Of a stretch of 64,000 nt of DNA, positions 9,207-17,739 are shown piece after piece. The notes beneath the pieces are model-generated. The model was not told the DNA's origin. It searched no databases and saw nothing but the letters and a program-made list of their open reading frames with translations. Position 1 is the stretch's first letter. Each line of letters opens with the position of its first letter. The position numbers were made by a program, and so were the translations under genes. This DNA is from a virus, in IMG/VR virus record IMGVR_UViG_3300029915_000009, positions 1-64,000 of that record; one strand, 5' to 3'.

Positions 9207-10070
9207 ATTAAAGTTAATTATTTAAATAATCGTGATTTACTCAAGGAAATTCATCTTTCAAAGAATTCATATTGCTCTTATCGAAATGTTGAATTAGATC
9301 ATCAATATGATGTTATTATATTTGATGTTACAGAAATATCGAATAGTATTCAGACAGCTAAGATCAATAGAGCAGCTAGAATTTTTCGGGAAACTGCAAA
9401 TAAGATAGACCCAGCTAGTATCTTAGATACTGATTTAGTTTTTCGTGTTATGACTTGGGAACATATTCCGATGTTACCGCCTAAGAAAACTATTGAAGAA
9501 AAGTTGGCTTCTGCATCTTCTGGTCTAAGCATTAATAAATTTTTTGAAGATAACGAAGAAGAAGATGTGGTAGAATTAGACGCAGAGATTGAAACTTTAA
9601 TACAGACAAATATTAAAGCCGATCATATACGTATTAATTTTCCTCCATTTTTTCATTATAGATTAGATGAATTAGGTAATGCATTTCAGGTAGGCAAAAG
9701 CCATTGGATCGGGGAGTTTGATTCGGGATCATTTTGTAAGACGCAAGGTAATTTAACAGATACTTTGGCTCGTATGATTATGAAATTAGTTGAAAAATAC
9801 GCATCGAAAGGAAATTGGCGTAATTATTCATATCGAGAAGAATTTGAAGGCCAGGCTATTATGCAGTTAATTCAGGTTTGTCTTCAGTTTGATGAAAGTA
9901 AGAGCAGTAATCCATTTTCATTTTTTACGACCGTTGCTAGAAATGCATTTTTACGTATTTTAAACATTGAAAAGAAAAATCAGCAGATTAGAGACAAACT
10001 TCTAATAGATAACCATATGAATCCTTCCTATAGCGCAACAAGCCAGGCCGCAATTTTCGAGAGTGAGTAA
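9207..10070 (+). CDS. gp55: Late transcription sigma factor, gp55-like (non-ATG start proposed)
   Basis: Directs RNA polymerase to late promoters such as TATAAATA. The core, from about residue 150 on, has the sigma-70 region 2-like pattern of gp55: TLARMIMKLVEKYASKGNW, YSYREEFEGQAIMQL, FDESKSSNPFSFFTTVARNAF and LRILNIEKKNQQIRDKL. The first ATG is at 9450. The frame, however, stays open upstream for 81 codons and reads as protein (NYLNNRDLLKEIHLSKNSY and so on), with no ATG, GTG or TTG. The best start is ATT at 9207, six bases after GGGGGA. This would make 287 aa; starting at 9450 leaves 206 aa. It stands before gp47/gp46 in a plus-strand operon. Confidence 0.72.
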   Translation: MKVNYLNNRDLLKEIHLSKNSYCSYRNVELDHQYDVIIFDVTEISNSIQTAKINRAARIFRETANKIDPASILDTDLVFRVMTWEHIPMLPPKKTIEEKLASASSGLSINKFFEDNEEEDVVELDAEIETLIQTNIKADHIRINFPPFFHYRLDELGNAFQVGKSHWIGEFDSGSFCKTQGNLTDTLARMIMKLVEKYASKGNWRNYSYREEFEGQAIMQLIQVCLQFDESKSSNPFSFFTTVARNAFLRILNIEKKNQQIRDKLLIDNHMNPSYSATSQAAIFESE

Positions 10071-10078
10071 ATATTATC

Positions 10079-11098
10079 ATGAGTGAATTGTTTAGGAAAG
10101 CTGCTATTTTCGGGGATATTCATCTTGGGCTTAAAGGAAACGGGCTTGTTCATAATGAAGATTGTTTAAATTTTATTAGATGGTTTTCGGAAACCGCAAT
10201 ATCTGAAGGCTGTGATATTTGTATTTTCTTAGGTGATTATTTTCATAATCGAAATAATACAAATCTTGTTACAATGAATTATGGATTGCAGGGATTACGA
10301 ATTTTAAGTGATTCGTTTGCTCGAGTTATTATGATCACCGGAAATCATGATCTTTATTATAAAGACAAACGAACAGTTAGTAGCGTATCTTGGGCTAACC
10401 ACATTCCGAATATCGAAATTATAAATGAATGGACACAAATGGGCGATGTTATCTTTGCACCCTGGATGGTCCAGGATGAATATAAAAAGATTTCGGTAGA
10501 AAAAGCAAAATATCTGATGTGCCACGCCGAGATTCCTAATTTCTTAATGAATGCTCAGACGGCAATGCCTGAGGTTGGCGAAATACGTGCAAAGAATTTT
10601 TCTGGATTCGAGCACGTATATAGTGGGCATTTTCATATGAGACAAACTCAAGGTAATATCACCTATATCGGTAATGCTTTCCCGCATAATTATACAGATG
10701 CCGGGGATGATTCTAGAGGAATGATGATTTTACCATATGGGCAAGAGCCAACTTTTTTGTCCTGGCCGGATGCTCCAAAATATAGAGTTGTTAAAATTAG
10801 TGATTTAGTTGTTGATCCCTCTTCATACCTACCAGCGCATAGTTATATTAAATTGGTCTTAGATACGGCAATATCATATGAAGAGGCCAGTTATTTAAAG
10901 GAAACTTTAGTGAAGGAATATGAATTGCGCGAAATGTCGTTGGTACCGGTTAAAAAAGATATGTACGCCGAAGATCTAGCAAATGGCGGCAATATTTCTT
11001 TTCAATCGGTTGATTCTATTGTGCAGGGACAAATAACAGCAATTAATAGTGATTTTTACGACTCTAATCTTTTATTAAGTATCTATAGAGAATTGTGA
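10079..11098 (+). CDS. gp47: Recombination endonuclease subunit, gp47/SbcD-like
   Basis: Mre11/SbcD-type nuclease of the gp46-gp47 complex, which resects DNA ends for recombination-dependent replication. Metal-binding motifs are all visible in order: GDIHLG (residues 12-17), GDYFHNR (about 52), TGNHDLY (about 89), CHAEIP (about 150) and SGHFHMR (about 183). Length (339 aa) equals that of T4 gp47. The gene follows the sigma factor with an 8-nt gap and is separated from its partner gp46 by one small gene. Confidence 0.93.
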   Translation: MSELFRKAAIFGDIHLGLKGNGLVHNEDCLNFIRWFSETAISEGCDICIFLGDYFHNRNNTNLVTMNYGLQGLRILSDSFARVIMITGNHDLYYKDKRTVSSVSWANHIPNIEIINEWTQMGDVIFAPWMVQDEYKKISVEKAKYLMCHAEIPNFLMNAQTAMPEVGEIRAKNFSGFEHVYSGHFHMRQTQGNITYIGNAFPHNYTDAGDDSRGMMILPYGQEPTFLSWPDAPKYRVVKISDLVVDPSSYLPAHSYIKLVLDTAISYEEASYLKETLVKEYELREMSLVPVKKDMYAEDLANGGNISFQSVDSIVQGQITAINSDFYDSNLLLSIYREL

Positions 11099-11099
11099 A

Positions 11100-11453
11100 A
11101 TGAAAGAAATTTTTATTTTTGGGTCAAATTTGCTGGGAATTCACGGAAAAGGCGCGGCATTATATGCCCGACAACAGTGTGGAGCAATTTATGGGCAGGG
11201 GAACGGCCTTCAAGGCAATTCTTATGCAATTCCCACTAAAGATGGAAGGCTGAAACCATTGCCATTATCTAATATTCAATCATATGTAGACGAATTTTTA
11301 ATTTTTTCCGAAACACATCCTGAATTAACGTTTAGATTAACTCCGATTGGAACGGGATTAGCAGGATATAAACATTCGCAAATCGCTCCTATGTTTAGCG
11401 GTGTATCAAAAAATGTAATTATTCCCGAGGAATGGAAAATTTATTTATGCTAA
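11100..11453 (+). CDS. Macro-like phage protein (A1S_2505-type)
   Basis: A 117-aa protein that begins KEIFIFGSNLLGIHGKGAAL, continues with GAIYGQGNGLQGNSYAIPT, and has RLTPIGTGLAGYKHSQIAPMF in the C-terminal half. This Gly-rich arrangement is that of a small phage and bacterial family annotated as non-structural or macro-domain-like. ADP-ribose or nucleotide binding is possible but not shown. Its start directly follows the gp47 stop, and its end overlaps the gp46 start, so it is co-expressed with the resection complex. Its presence between the two subunit genes is unusual. Confidence 0.65.
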   Translation: MKEIFIFGSNLLGIHGKGAALYARQQCGAIYGQGNGLQGNSYAIPTKDGRLKPLPLSNIQSYVDEFLIFSETHPELTFRLTPIGTGLAGYKHSQIAPMFSGVSKNVIIPEEWKIYLC

Positions 11454-13222
11454 AATTAAAAAATCTTAAGATGAAAAATTTCCTTTCTTTTGGAAATGCA
11501 GTACAAGAAATTGATCTTAATAGAGAAGAGTTAGTGCTTATACTAGGTGAAAATTTAGATATGGGCGGCGAAGATGCGGGCAGTAGAAATGGCGTAGGGA
11601 AAACAGGAATTCTTAATGGAATTTCTTATGCGTTATTTGGCTGGGCAGTATCTAATATTAAGAAAGAACATTTGATAAACAAATCAAATGGGAAAAATAT
11701 GGAAGTTTCTTTAGATTTCGAATCGAATGGTAAGACATATAAAATAGTTCGAGGGCGTCGTCCAAATAATTTAGAATTTTATGTTAGCGGAACTAAACAA
11801 CAAGTGTGTGAAAATTCTGCCGACGATGATGCTCAAGGGGATAGTAGAGAGACACAGCTTGAAATAGAAAAAATCTTAGGCATGAGTCAGGCTATGTTTT
11901 GCCAGGTTGTTGCGCTTAATACATATACTGTTCCTTTTTTATTCCAGCGTGTGCATGAACAACGGGCAATTATTGAACAGTTATTGGGCATTACCTTGTT
12001 ATCAGAAAAAGCGGAAAAATTAAAGAAAGATATTAAATCGGTTAACGAGCAAATTGTTAAAGAACAAATACGAATTAAAAGTACGGAAGAAGCAAATACT
12101 CGTATTCAAATGCAAATTAATTCGTTACTAACGAAACAAAAAAAGTGGGCTTTAAATCATACCAGCTCTTTGGTTGAATTAGAAGAAGCAATTTCTTTTT
12201 TGTCGACCATTGATATTGAAAAAGAATTAGTGTTGTACGAGTTGTGGGATGAATACAAAATCTTAAAAAGTTACAAGGCAGAATTAGCCGATTCCCTTCG
12301 GCAAGAAAAAATATTACTAACAAAAGAAGATAAAAAACAGATATCACTTCAATTAGATCTTGATAGTTTAAAAGATCAATGCTGTCATACATGCCATCAA
12401 AAATTACAGACAGATGTTCACACCACACTTCTTAATAATAAACAGATAGAATATGAACGAGTGACCTCGGAAAAATTAAGATTGGAGCAAACCATTGCAG
12501 ATTTAGAACGTCGGCTAGCCGATTTTCCGATGATAGAAGTTCCAATTCAGCCGTCTTATGATACAATAGCCGAAGCATACGATCATAAAAATAAATTGAG
12601 TCTTTTAATGCAACAATATGAAACGGCTAAAAATAGTGAAGATCCATATAAAGATTCAATTTTTGATATGAAAAATTCTGCACTTGAAACAATAGATTTT
12701 TCGACCATGAATGAATTAACAAAATTTAACGAACATCAAGAATTCTTATTAAAATTACTGGTTAATAAAGACAGTTTTATTCGAAAAAAGATAATTGATC
12801 AAAATTTAAGTTATTTAAATTCAAGGTTAGATCATTATCTAACTAAACTAGGGTTGCCGCATAGTGTAATTTTTGAAAATGACCTTAGCGTTTCTATTAA
12901 TGAGTTAGGACGAGAATTAAGTCCTGGCAATTTAAGTAGGGGAGAAATGGCAAGGCTTTCATTGGGATTAAGTCTTAGTTTCCGAGATGTGTATGAGAAT
13001 TTATATCAGAAAATTAATTTATTTTTTGCAGATGAAATTCTCGATAATGGGCTAGATATTTTAGGTGGATTAGATGCAATGAATTTGCTAAGAGATCTAA
13101 CTAGAGATCAAGGAAAATCAGTTTGGTTAATTTCACATAAGGATGAATTAATTTCAAAAGCAAACACAATTTGTAAAATTATTAAAGAAAGCGGGTTTTC
13201 AACCATTAGTTTCGATGAATAA
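11447..13222 (+). CDS. gp46: Recombination endonuclease subunit, gp46/SbcC-Rad50-like ATPase
   Basis: SMC-like ATPase partner of gp47. Walker A is NGVGKTG (about residue 49), followed by long coiled-coil arms. The zinc hook is CHTC (about residue 312), the ABC signature LSRGEMARLSLG (about 495) and Walker B FFADEILDNG (about 526). The start is taken at 11447 (MLKLKNLKMKNFL), which overlaps the preceding stop as ATGCTAA. An in-frame ATG at 11432 with a close GAGG is an alternative adding five residues. The gene ends just before a bidirectional terminator. Confidence 0.92.
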   Translation: MLKLKNLKMKNFLSFGNAVQEIDLNREELVLILGENLDMGGEDAGSRNGVGKTGILNGISYALFGWAVSNIKKEHLINKSNGKNMEVSLDFESNGKTYKIVRGRRPNNLEFYVSGTKQQVCENSADDDAQGDSRETQLEIEKILGMSQAMFCQVVALNTYTVPFLFQRVHEQRAIIEQLLGITLLSEKAEKLKKDIKSVNEQIVKEQIRIKSTEEANTRIQMQINSLLTKQKKWALNHTSSLVELEEAISFLSTIDIEKELVLYELWDEYKILKSYKAELADSLRQEKILLTKEDKKQISLQLDLDSLKDQCCHTCHQKLQTDVHTTLLNNKQIEYERVTSEKLRLEQTIADLERRLADFPMIEVPIQPSYDTIAEAYDHKNKLSLLMQQYETAKNSEDPYKDSIFDMKNSALETIDFSTMNELTKFNEHQEFLLKLLVNKDSFIRKKIIDQNLSYLNSRLDHYLTKLGLPHSVIFENDLSVSINELGRELSPGNLSRGEMARLSLGLSLSFRDVYENLYQKINLFFADEILDNGLDILGGLDAMNLLRDLTRDQGKSVWLISHKDELISKANTICKIIKESGFSTISFDE

Positions 13223-13225
13223 CAA

Positions 13226-13257
13226 AATGCCTGAAGATTAACTCTTCAGGCATTTTT
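13226..13257. terminator. Bidirectional intrinsic terminator
   Basis: A perfect 12-bp stem, AATGCCTGAAGA with its complement around a 5-nt loop, is followed by TTT on both strands. It separates the convergent gp46 gene and the peptidoglycan-active gene. Confidence 0.88.
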
Positions 13258-13628
13258 CATTCTGATACTTCTAATGTTCTATCTGTACTAGAACTAATTA
13301 ATTCTCGTAATGGTTTTGCTAAAATTATGCAGCCGTCGCTTGCGGTATGATTAACATTGGAATTATCTCCATGAATCATAAATCCTGTCCGTCCAAACGT
13401 ATTAGTACCGAATGTTGGGGTAAGATGAGTTACCAATAAGCCTTTCCCTCCAGGATCATCGACGAATGTCTGTATAGTCCATAATCCTTGGGGAATAGGT
13501 CCGTGGTTTTTAATTTGCTGCTCTGAAGAATTATCTAGATCTGCGCCATTACCGCTATAACCTTTTCCAATTAATTTTCCAGATGGATCTATTAGATTTC
13601 CAGTTGTTTGTTCATATTTCCAAGACAT
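13257..13628 (-). CDS. L,D-transpeptidase-like (DUF2778/Tlde1-type) peptidoglycan protein
   Basis: A 123-aa single-domain protein. The order GPIPQGLWTI, then GRTGFMIHGD, then TASDGCIIL is that of small L,D-transpeptidase/carboxypeptidase-like enzymes (DUF2778), with His in IHGD and the catalytic Cys in SDGCI. Substrate is therefore likely the peptidoglycan stem peptide. No signal peptide is seen, so it would act after lysis-type membrane opening or as a virion component. It is the last gene of the hub-spike operon, 12 nt after the gp5-like gene. A role as endolysin is inferred. Confidence 0.65.
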   Translation of the reverse strand: MSWKYEQTTGNLIDPSGKLIGKGYSGNGADLDNSSEQQIKNHGPIPQGLWTIQTFVDDPGGKGLLVTHLTPTFGTNTFGRTGFMIHGDNSNVNHTASDGCIILAKPLRELISSSTDRTLEVSE

Positions 13629-13640
13629 TATTATCTCCTC

Positions 13641-15875
13641 TTATGCATTTTGCGCCGAACTACCTAACTGAACAGAGCTTGCTCCTAGATCATAATATGA
13701 ACTAGCAGTCGTTCCATTCGCATCAGCGGTTCTAGCCCCGGTATTAGACGGTAGATTATGTAAAATTTTATAAAGGTTTGCAGCGCCACCGACCCCCACT
13801 AAGTGGGCCGCCATTAAAAATCCACCACGATCTTCAATAGAGCTATTACTATTTAAAACATTCATTGATGATAATGATTGACAATTTTTTTTCATTAATT
13901 GTAGCATGGCCTGTTCTTGGGCCATTGTGTTACTAAACCAAGATTGAGAAGAATTGCATCCATTTAATCCTGACCAATTTGCTGGATTACTAATAACCTG
14001 AGAATTAGTTCCGTGTTTAGAACTACCGGGTTTTAAATAACCACATGTTTCTAAAGCGGCTGCTCCAAATTGATATTTTCCTACAAATCCTAATTGATTT
14101 TGGGCTGAATAATTTCCACCCGATTCACGCTGCCCAATTTGAGCCATAAGCGCCTGTGTTTCCTTTACAGTGAGACCGCAAACTGGCCCAACTACTGGTT
14201 GTTTAGCGATGTCTGCTTCTGTTATTGAATGCCCTTTTGTTGTTCCTCTCACGCCTGATCTTGTTGTTCCTGTTTGCGGTCGAGTAATTTCTGATCCTGA
14301 GAAAGTTCCTTGTGTAACATTAAATGTTTTGATACCGTTTATTTCGTGCCCAGGCCAGGGTTCATGCGCCGGCGCCCTTTCACATATAGATTTAAAATTA
14401 CCAGTTTGCCACCATGCTAGTGAGCCAGCAAGCTGTCCTACTTCTAACTGATTATTTGTTTCTATCGCACCGGGGTCAGATACTTGCGAAGGTTGCCCAC
14501 CGTTAAGATTAACTGGAGCTGCGGTTACATTAAAAGCTGCGCCTGCGGTTATATTGGTTGCTGCTTTTGATGATAATGAAATAGCGCCACCGGACCCTAT
14601 TTTAATATCACCCGTAGAATTATAAATGGTAGACGCCCGTTGAGAACGAGCAGAAAATGTACCAGCACTATCGATTTTAGTATCTGATCCACTATGCATT
14701 TTGATACTGCCCGCAGCATTTAGATTAATATCTTTGTCAGCGTGGAAATTAATATTTCCTTGGCTGCGTACAGAAAAATCCGAGGCAGAAAAAATATCTA
14801 TAAAGCCAGAAGGGGATAACTCTACCCAAGCGGTTCCCGAACTGTTAATAACATAAATTTGACCATTTGTATCATCTAATAGAATTTCATTGCCTGAGGT
14901 TGATCGAATTCTTATACCTTGATCTTGGCCGTCAATAGTGCCGTCATCCATGACAAATTGATGACCTCCGGTACGATAAGCACACGATAATGCTTTTGTT
15001 AATGCCGGGTCATCTACTTGTGGGTTTGAATTTACATAATTGTTAATTAAATCAATTATGGTAGCACTTTGCGTAACATTTGCAAAACTACTTAACCTAC
15101 CGGGAGTACTTATACCAAATACCTGACTAGGATTTTCTCTAATGCTGGAAGCACTAGTACTGCCGCGGATAAAATCAAATGCCAATCCTTGTATTCCTAA
15201 TTGTTTCGATTGAAATACCTGGGGAACCATTTGTACAGAGGTTACTGCGGTAGGACTAACATTTGCCTGCGCGGTTAAAACTGGTTCACTTACCGGCAAA
15301 CGATATGGAATTTCTTGCTGCCCAGCCACATTCAATTGAATATATTGTTGTAACATCGTATGTGTTGGTATTGCGTTAGCACCTGATGGTTGCCAGATAT
15401 ATCCGCCATCATTGGGGCCAGTGGATGCTGTTACCGCACCAATAGCGGGAACCATGTGCGCGTTAACTGATTCTTGGATGCAGGCAAACCAATATCCTTG
15501 AGACACATCACCGTTCACAAAAATAATTAGTACCTGCCCGTTTAGATCTGGTGGTACAGCCCAGAAGCCGTACGATTGAAAACTATTTTCATCGGTGTTA
15601 TTAAAATCTATAGTAGGATCTATATATGAATCAACTGATACACGCTGCCGTGTCTGTCCTCGAAAAGGGCTAGCATATGATACCGTAATCCATCCCAATG
15701 GATCATTTTCATTTGCCGCTCCAAATTGGGGAATGTACACTTGCAGCCGTCCGCTTCTAGTCGGATCAATATTATTTTTGATTATACCTATATAGGGACC
15801 CGGACTACGAAATTGGCCGGAATTATCGGATCGAGTATATGGTGCTGCCTTACTTCCTATACGTCTATTTTCCAT
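13641..15875 (-). CDS. gp5: Baseplate hub-spike protein, gp5-like, with C-terminal transglycosylase domain
   Basis: Central spike that punctures the outer membrane and digests peptidoglycan. Residues about 20-140 form the OB-fold part (GIIKNNIDPTRSGRLQVYIP, then QVLIIFVNGDVSQGYWFACI). Residues about 325-415 form the triple beta-helix needle, seen in GNEILLDD and the repeats NINFHADKDINLNAAGSIKM. Residues about 570-720 hold a lysozyme-like transglycosylase: IGQRESGGNY with the candidate catalytic Glu, then FVGKYQFGAAAL. In T4 gp5 the lysozyme lies between the OB fold and the needle; here the enzyme is at the C-terminus. The gene has a perfect late promoter and an AGAGG ribosome site. Confidence 0.87.
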   Translation of the reverse strand: MENRRIGSKAAPYTRSDNSGQFRSPGPYIGIIKNNIDPTRSGRLQVYIPQFGAANENDPLGWITVSYASPFRGQTRQRVSVDSYIDPTIDFNNTDENSFQSYGFWAVPPDLNGQVLIIFVNGDVSQGYWFACIQESVNAHMVPAIGAVTASTGPNDGGYIWQPSGANAIPTHTMLQQYIQLNVAGQQEIPYRLPVSEPVLTAQANVSPTAVTSVQMVPQVFQSKQLGIQGLAFDFIRGSTSASSIRENPSQVFGISTPGRLSSFANVTQSATIIDLINNYVNSNPQVDDPALTKALSCAYRTGGHQFVMDDGTIDGQDQGIRIRSTSGNEILLDDTNGQIYVINSSGTAWVELSPSGFIDIFSASDFSVRSQGNINFHADKDINLNAAGSIKMHSGSDTKIDSAGTFSARSQRASTIYNSTGDIKIGSGGAISLSSKAATNITAGAAFNVTAAPVNLNGGQPSQVSDPGAIETNNQLEVGQLAGSLAWWQTGNFKSICERAPAHEPWPGHEINGIKTFNVTQGTFSGSEITRPQTGTTRSGVRGTTKGHSITEADIAKQPVVGPVCGLTVKETQALMAQIGQRESGGNYSAQNQLGFVGKYQFGAAALETCGYLKPGSSKHGTNSQVISNPANWSGLNGCNSSQSWFSNTMAQEQAMLQLMKKNCQSLSSMNVLNSNSSIEDRGGFLMAAHLVGVGGAANLYKILHNLPSNTGARTADANGTTASSYYDLGASSVQLGSSAQNA

Positions 15876-15892
15876 TTATTCCTCTATACTCG

Positions 15893-15900
15893 TATTTATA
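15893..15900 (-). promoter_or_regulatory. Late promoter TATAAATA of the hub-spike gene
   Basis: The minus strand reads TATAAATA 17 nt before the ATG at 15875. The leader holds the AGAGGA ribosome site. Confidence 0.75.
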
Positions 15901-15902
15901 AA

Positions 15903-16547
15903 TTACCAAATATGCTTAATAGCCCAATGAATAAATCCGTGTGGGTTATTCACATCTGTAAGTAATTGATTTGTTTGCCCTGTGATTTTTACACTATTAT
16001 CTAATAAACTATTAATGTGCTCGGGCATTTGTTTTATGTTATTATCAGTTTCGAACGAATCAAGATCAGATAAATTTTTAGTGACCTGAGTAAGTACTGG
16101 ATTGAAATTTTTTACGGTACCATTTGTTGTTATTAAAAAATCATTTACATTTGTTGATATAGAATCGGTATTTTTAGAAATTTGGGGAACCGCAGCATTA
16201 ACTAACGTTATTGTGTCATTTGCAGACGCAGTTAATGAATTAATATTATCTAACATAGTATTGATTTTTTTAGTAGAAACAGGGGCGACATTGTCGAAAT
16301 ATGTTTTTTCACTAAGCGCAGCATTATTAAGATTGTAAAGTGTAGTATGCAGATCCCACAAATCTTGATTAAGCACTACTATCGGGCCAGAAGGAGAATT
16401 TATAGTTGAAAGGAGCGTATCTATTTTTTTAGTTAATTGATATTCTTCTATTGGGGTTGCTATGAAAAATATTCCCATTGATATTGCGCAGAAGGTAATA
16501 GCTAGCCAACCTAAAATTTTTGAACATGTAAGAATTTTATTTTCCAT
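15903..16547 (-). CDS. Membrane-anchored coiled-coil protein
   Basis: A 214-aa protein not assigned to a family. One N-terminal membrane segment (about residues 11-31, LGWLAITFCAISMGIFFIA) is followed by about 180 hydrophilic residues with heptad-like Leu/Ile/Asn spacing, consistent with a periplasmic coiled coil. The ATG at 16547 has a GAGG ribosome site; a TTG four codons earlier is less likely. Between the spike and the 143-aa protein, a role in the envelope at lysis or DNA entry is conceivable, but nothing specific supports it. Confidence 0.6.
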   Translation of the reverse strand: MENKILTCSKILGWLAITFCAISMGIFFIATPIEEYQLTKKIDTLLSTINSPSGPIVVLNQDLWDLHTTLYNLNNAALSEKTYFDNVAPVSTKKINTMLDNINSLTASANDTITLVNAAVPQISKNTDSISTNVNDFLITTNGTVKNFNPVLTQVTKNLSDLDSFETDNNIKQMPEHINSLLDNSVKITGQTNQLLTDVNNPHGFIHWAIKHIW

Positions 16548-16561
16548 ATTATTCCTCAATT

Positions 16562-16589
16562 AAAAAGGGACCCGATGAGGTCCCTTTTT
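16562..16589. terminator. Bidirectional intrinsic terminator
   Basis: An 11-bp stem (AAAAAGGGACC and complement) around CGATGA, with T/A runs on both sides. It ends the transcript of the 16608-17039 gene. Confidence 0.85.
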
Positions 16590-16607
16590 AATTAACTAAA
16601 AATTAAT

Positions 16608-17039
16608 TTATGCAACTGGTACAGCGGTAACAACCTTAGGAATAACGGCAAGAATTGCATCTAGCTCGCCAATGAAAAGGTCAACATAGTTAGTAATAGT
16701 AGCAACTTTAGCTGAATTTTTGATAGCCGCTAACGATAGTAATGCTCCTAAATTTGTCTTAAGTGCGTTAAGTGCGTCAGATAGATTTGTGCTTGCGTCT
16801 TCGGCCTGAATGAATTTAGTTGCTAACACTAGACCATTCTGAATGACGGTGACGGCAGCGGTAACTTCAGCATCAACAGATGTTCCGCCGACAGAAGTAA
16901 CAATACTTTCAAGAATTGGGCTTACAAAAGCAATATCGGTTTCTGCAACCTGTGCCCAAGATGGTTCTGATTTGAATAGTTTCTTAAATAGGTTTTCGAT
17001 ATCTTCGAAGTGAGTTTTAAAAGATAAAATAAAAGACAT
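16608..17039 (-). CDS. Small helical protein of unknown function
   Basis: The start at 17039 is preferred because a strong AAGGAG ribosome site lies 7 nt upstream; this gives 143 aa. The frame is open to an ATG at 17171 (187 aa) that has no clear ribosome site and overlaps the previous gene. The protein is Ala/Val/Leu-rich after residue 40 and mostly helical, with the hydrophobic C-terminus AILAVIPKVVTAVPVA. It is cysteine-free. It could interact with membrane, but no holin pattern is convincing. A terminator follows directly. Confidence 0.6.
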   Translation of the reverse strand: MSFILSFKTHFEDIENLFKKLFKSEPSWAQVAETDIAFVSPILESIVTSVGGTSVDAEVTAAVTVIQNGLVLATKFIQAEDASTNLSDALNALKTNLGALLSLAAIKNSAKVATITNYVDLFIGELDAILAVIPKVVTAVPVA

Positions 17040-17148
17040 GTTGATCTCCTTAATAGTTACAATTGTTTTTTCAATTGTGTTGTTTAAAATTGTTTCTGAA
17101 ACAGCTTTCTGCACAGTTTCAACTGGTGACGTATGAGAGAGAAAATGA

Positions 17149-17706
17149 CTAAATATGTTTTTTAATGTCATAAGGAATGCCCGCCGCGTGCATCAAGGTT
17201 TGAATCAATGGATCAGTTGATACATAACTTTCAGTTTTAATTCCCGCCGCCTGTTTTAAATTATCAATTGGCCTATTAATTTGTTCTCTGTAGTTACGCG
17301 GGCTTAACGGAACAAATAATTTTAAATTCTTTTCGGATAATGGATGATATTCGTCATCCATATATTTAAATTTCCATTCATTTTGTTTTAGTTGTGACGC
17401 AGCCGATAAGTCTGAAATTAGTTGGAATATCTGGGTAATGAGGCGTCTTCGTCGTAAAATTTCTACATAAACTAAATAGCTACCGGGTTTAATTTCTGAT
17501 GCAGAAATGTCGGCATCCAAAATAAAATCGTAACCATTTTCAAAAAAACCAATTACATCAAGAGCTGCTCGCTTATCATTAACCAAGAAACTTATAACGG
17601 CAATTTCATCATCTTTACCAATTTTAGAGCAAAATTCGTCGATGTGGATCGAGGGCTCGAGCACGAATTTTAAATCAGAGATTTCAAAAGATTCTAATAC
17701 TTTCAT
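17149..17706 (-). CDS. Conserved phage protein of unknown function
   Basis: A 185-aa protein from the ATG at 17706 with GGGAG upstream; a TTG at 17721 is an alternative. It has an acidic N-terminal half with YDFILDADISASEIKPGSYL, a basic helix EILRRRRLITQIF, and a C-terminal part with SPRNYREQI. I recognise the pattern only loosely from conserved hypothetical proteins of T4-like cyanophages. It sits in a late cluster with the next gene behind TATAAATA. Confidence 0.65.
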   Translation of the reverse strand: MKVLESFEISDLKFVLEPSIHIDEFCSKIGKDDEIAVISFLVNDKRAALDVIGFFENGYDFILDADISASEIKPGSYLVYVEILRRRRLITQIFQLISDLSAASQLKQNEWKFKYMDDEYHPLSEKNLKLFVPLSPRNYREQINRPIDNLKQAAGIKTESYVSTDPLIQTLMHAAGIPYDIKKHI

Positions 17707-17724
17707 TTCACTCCCATGCAACTA

Positions 17725-17732
17725 TATTTATA
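17725..17732 (-). promoter_or_regulatory. Late promoter TATAAATA
   Basis: A perfect box on the minus strand 18 nt before the ATG at 17706. It lies in the 33-nt gap between two co-oriented genes. Confidence 0.68.
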
Positions 17733-17739
17733 GTCTAAG

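Noticed and set aside
16608-17171. Long form of the 143-aa protein starting at 17171
   Set aside because: The upstream ATG lacks a ribosome site and overlaps the previous gene, while 17039 has a strong AAGGAG.
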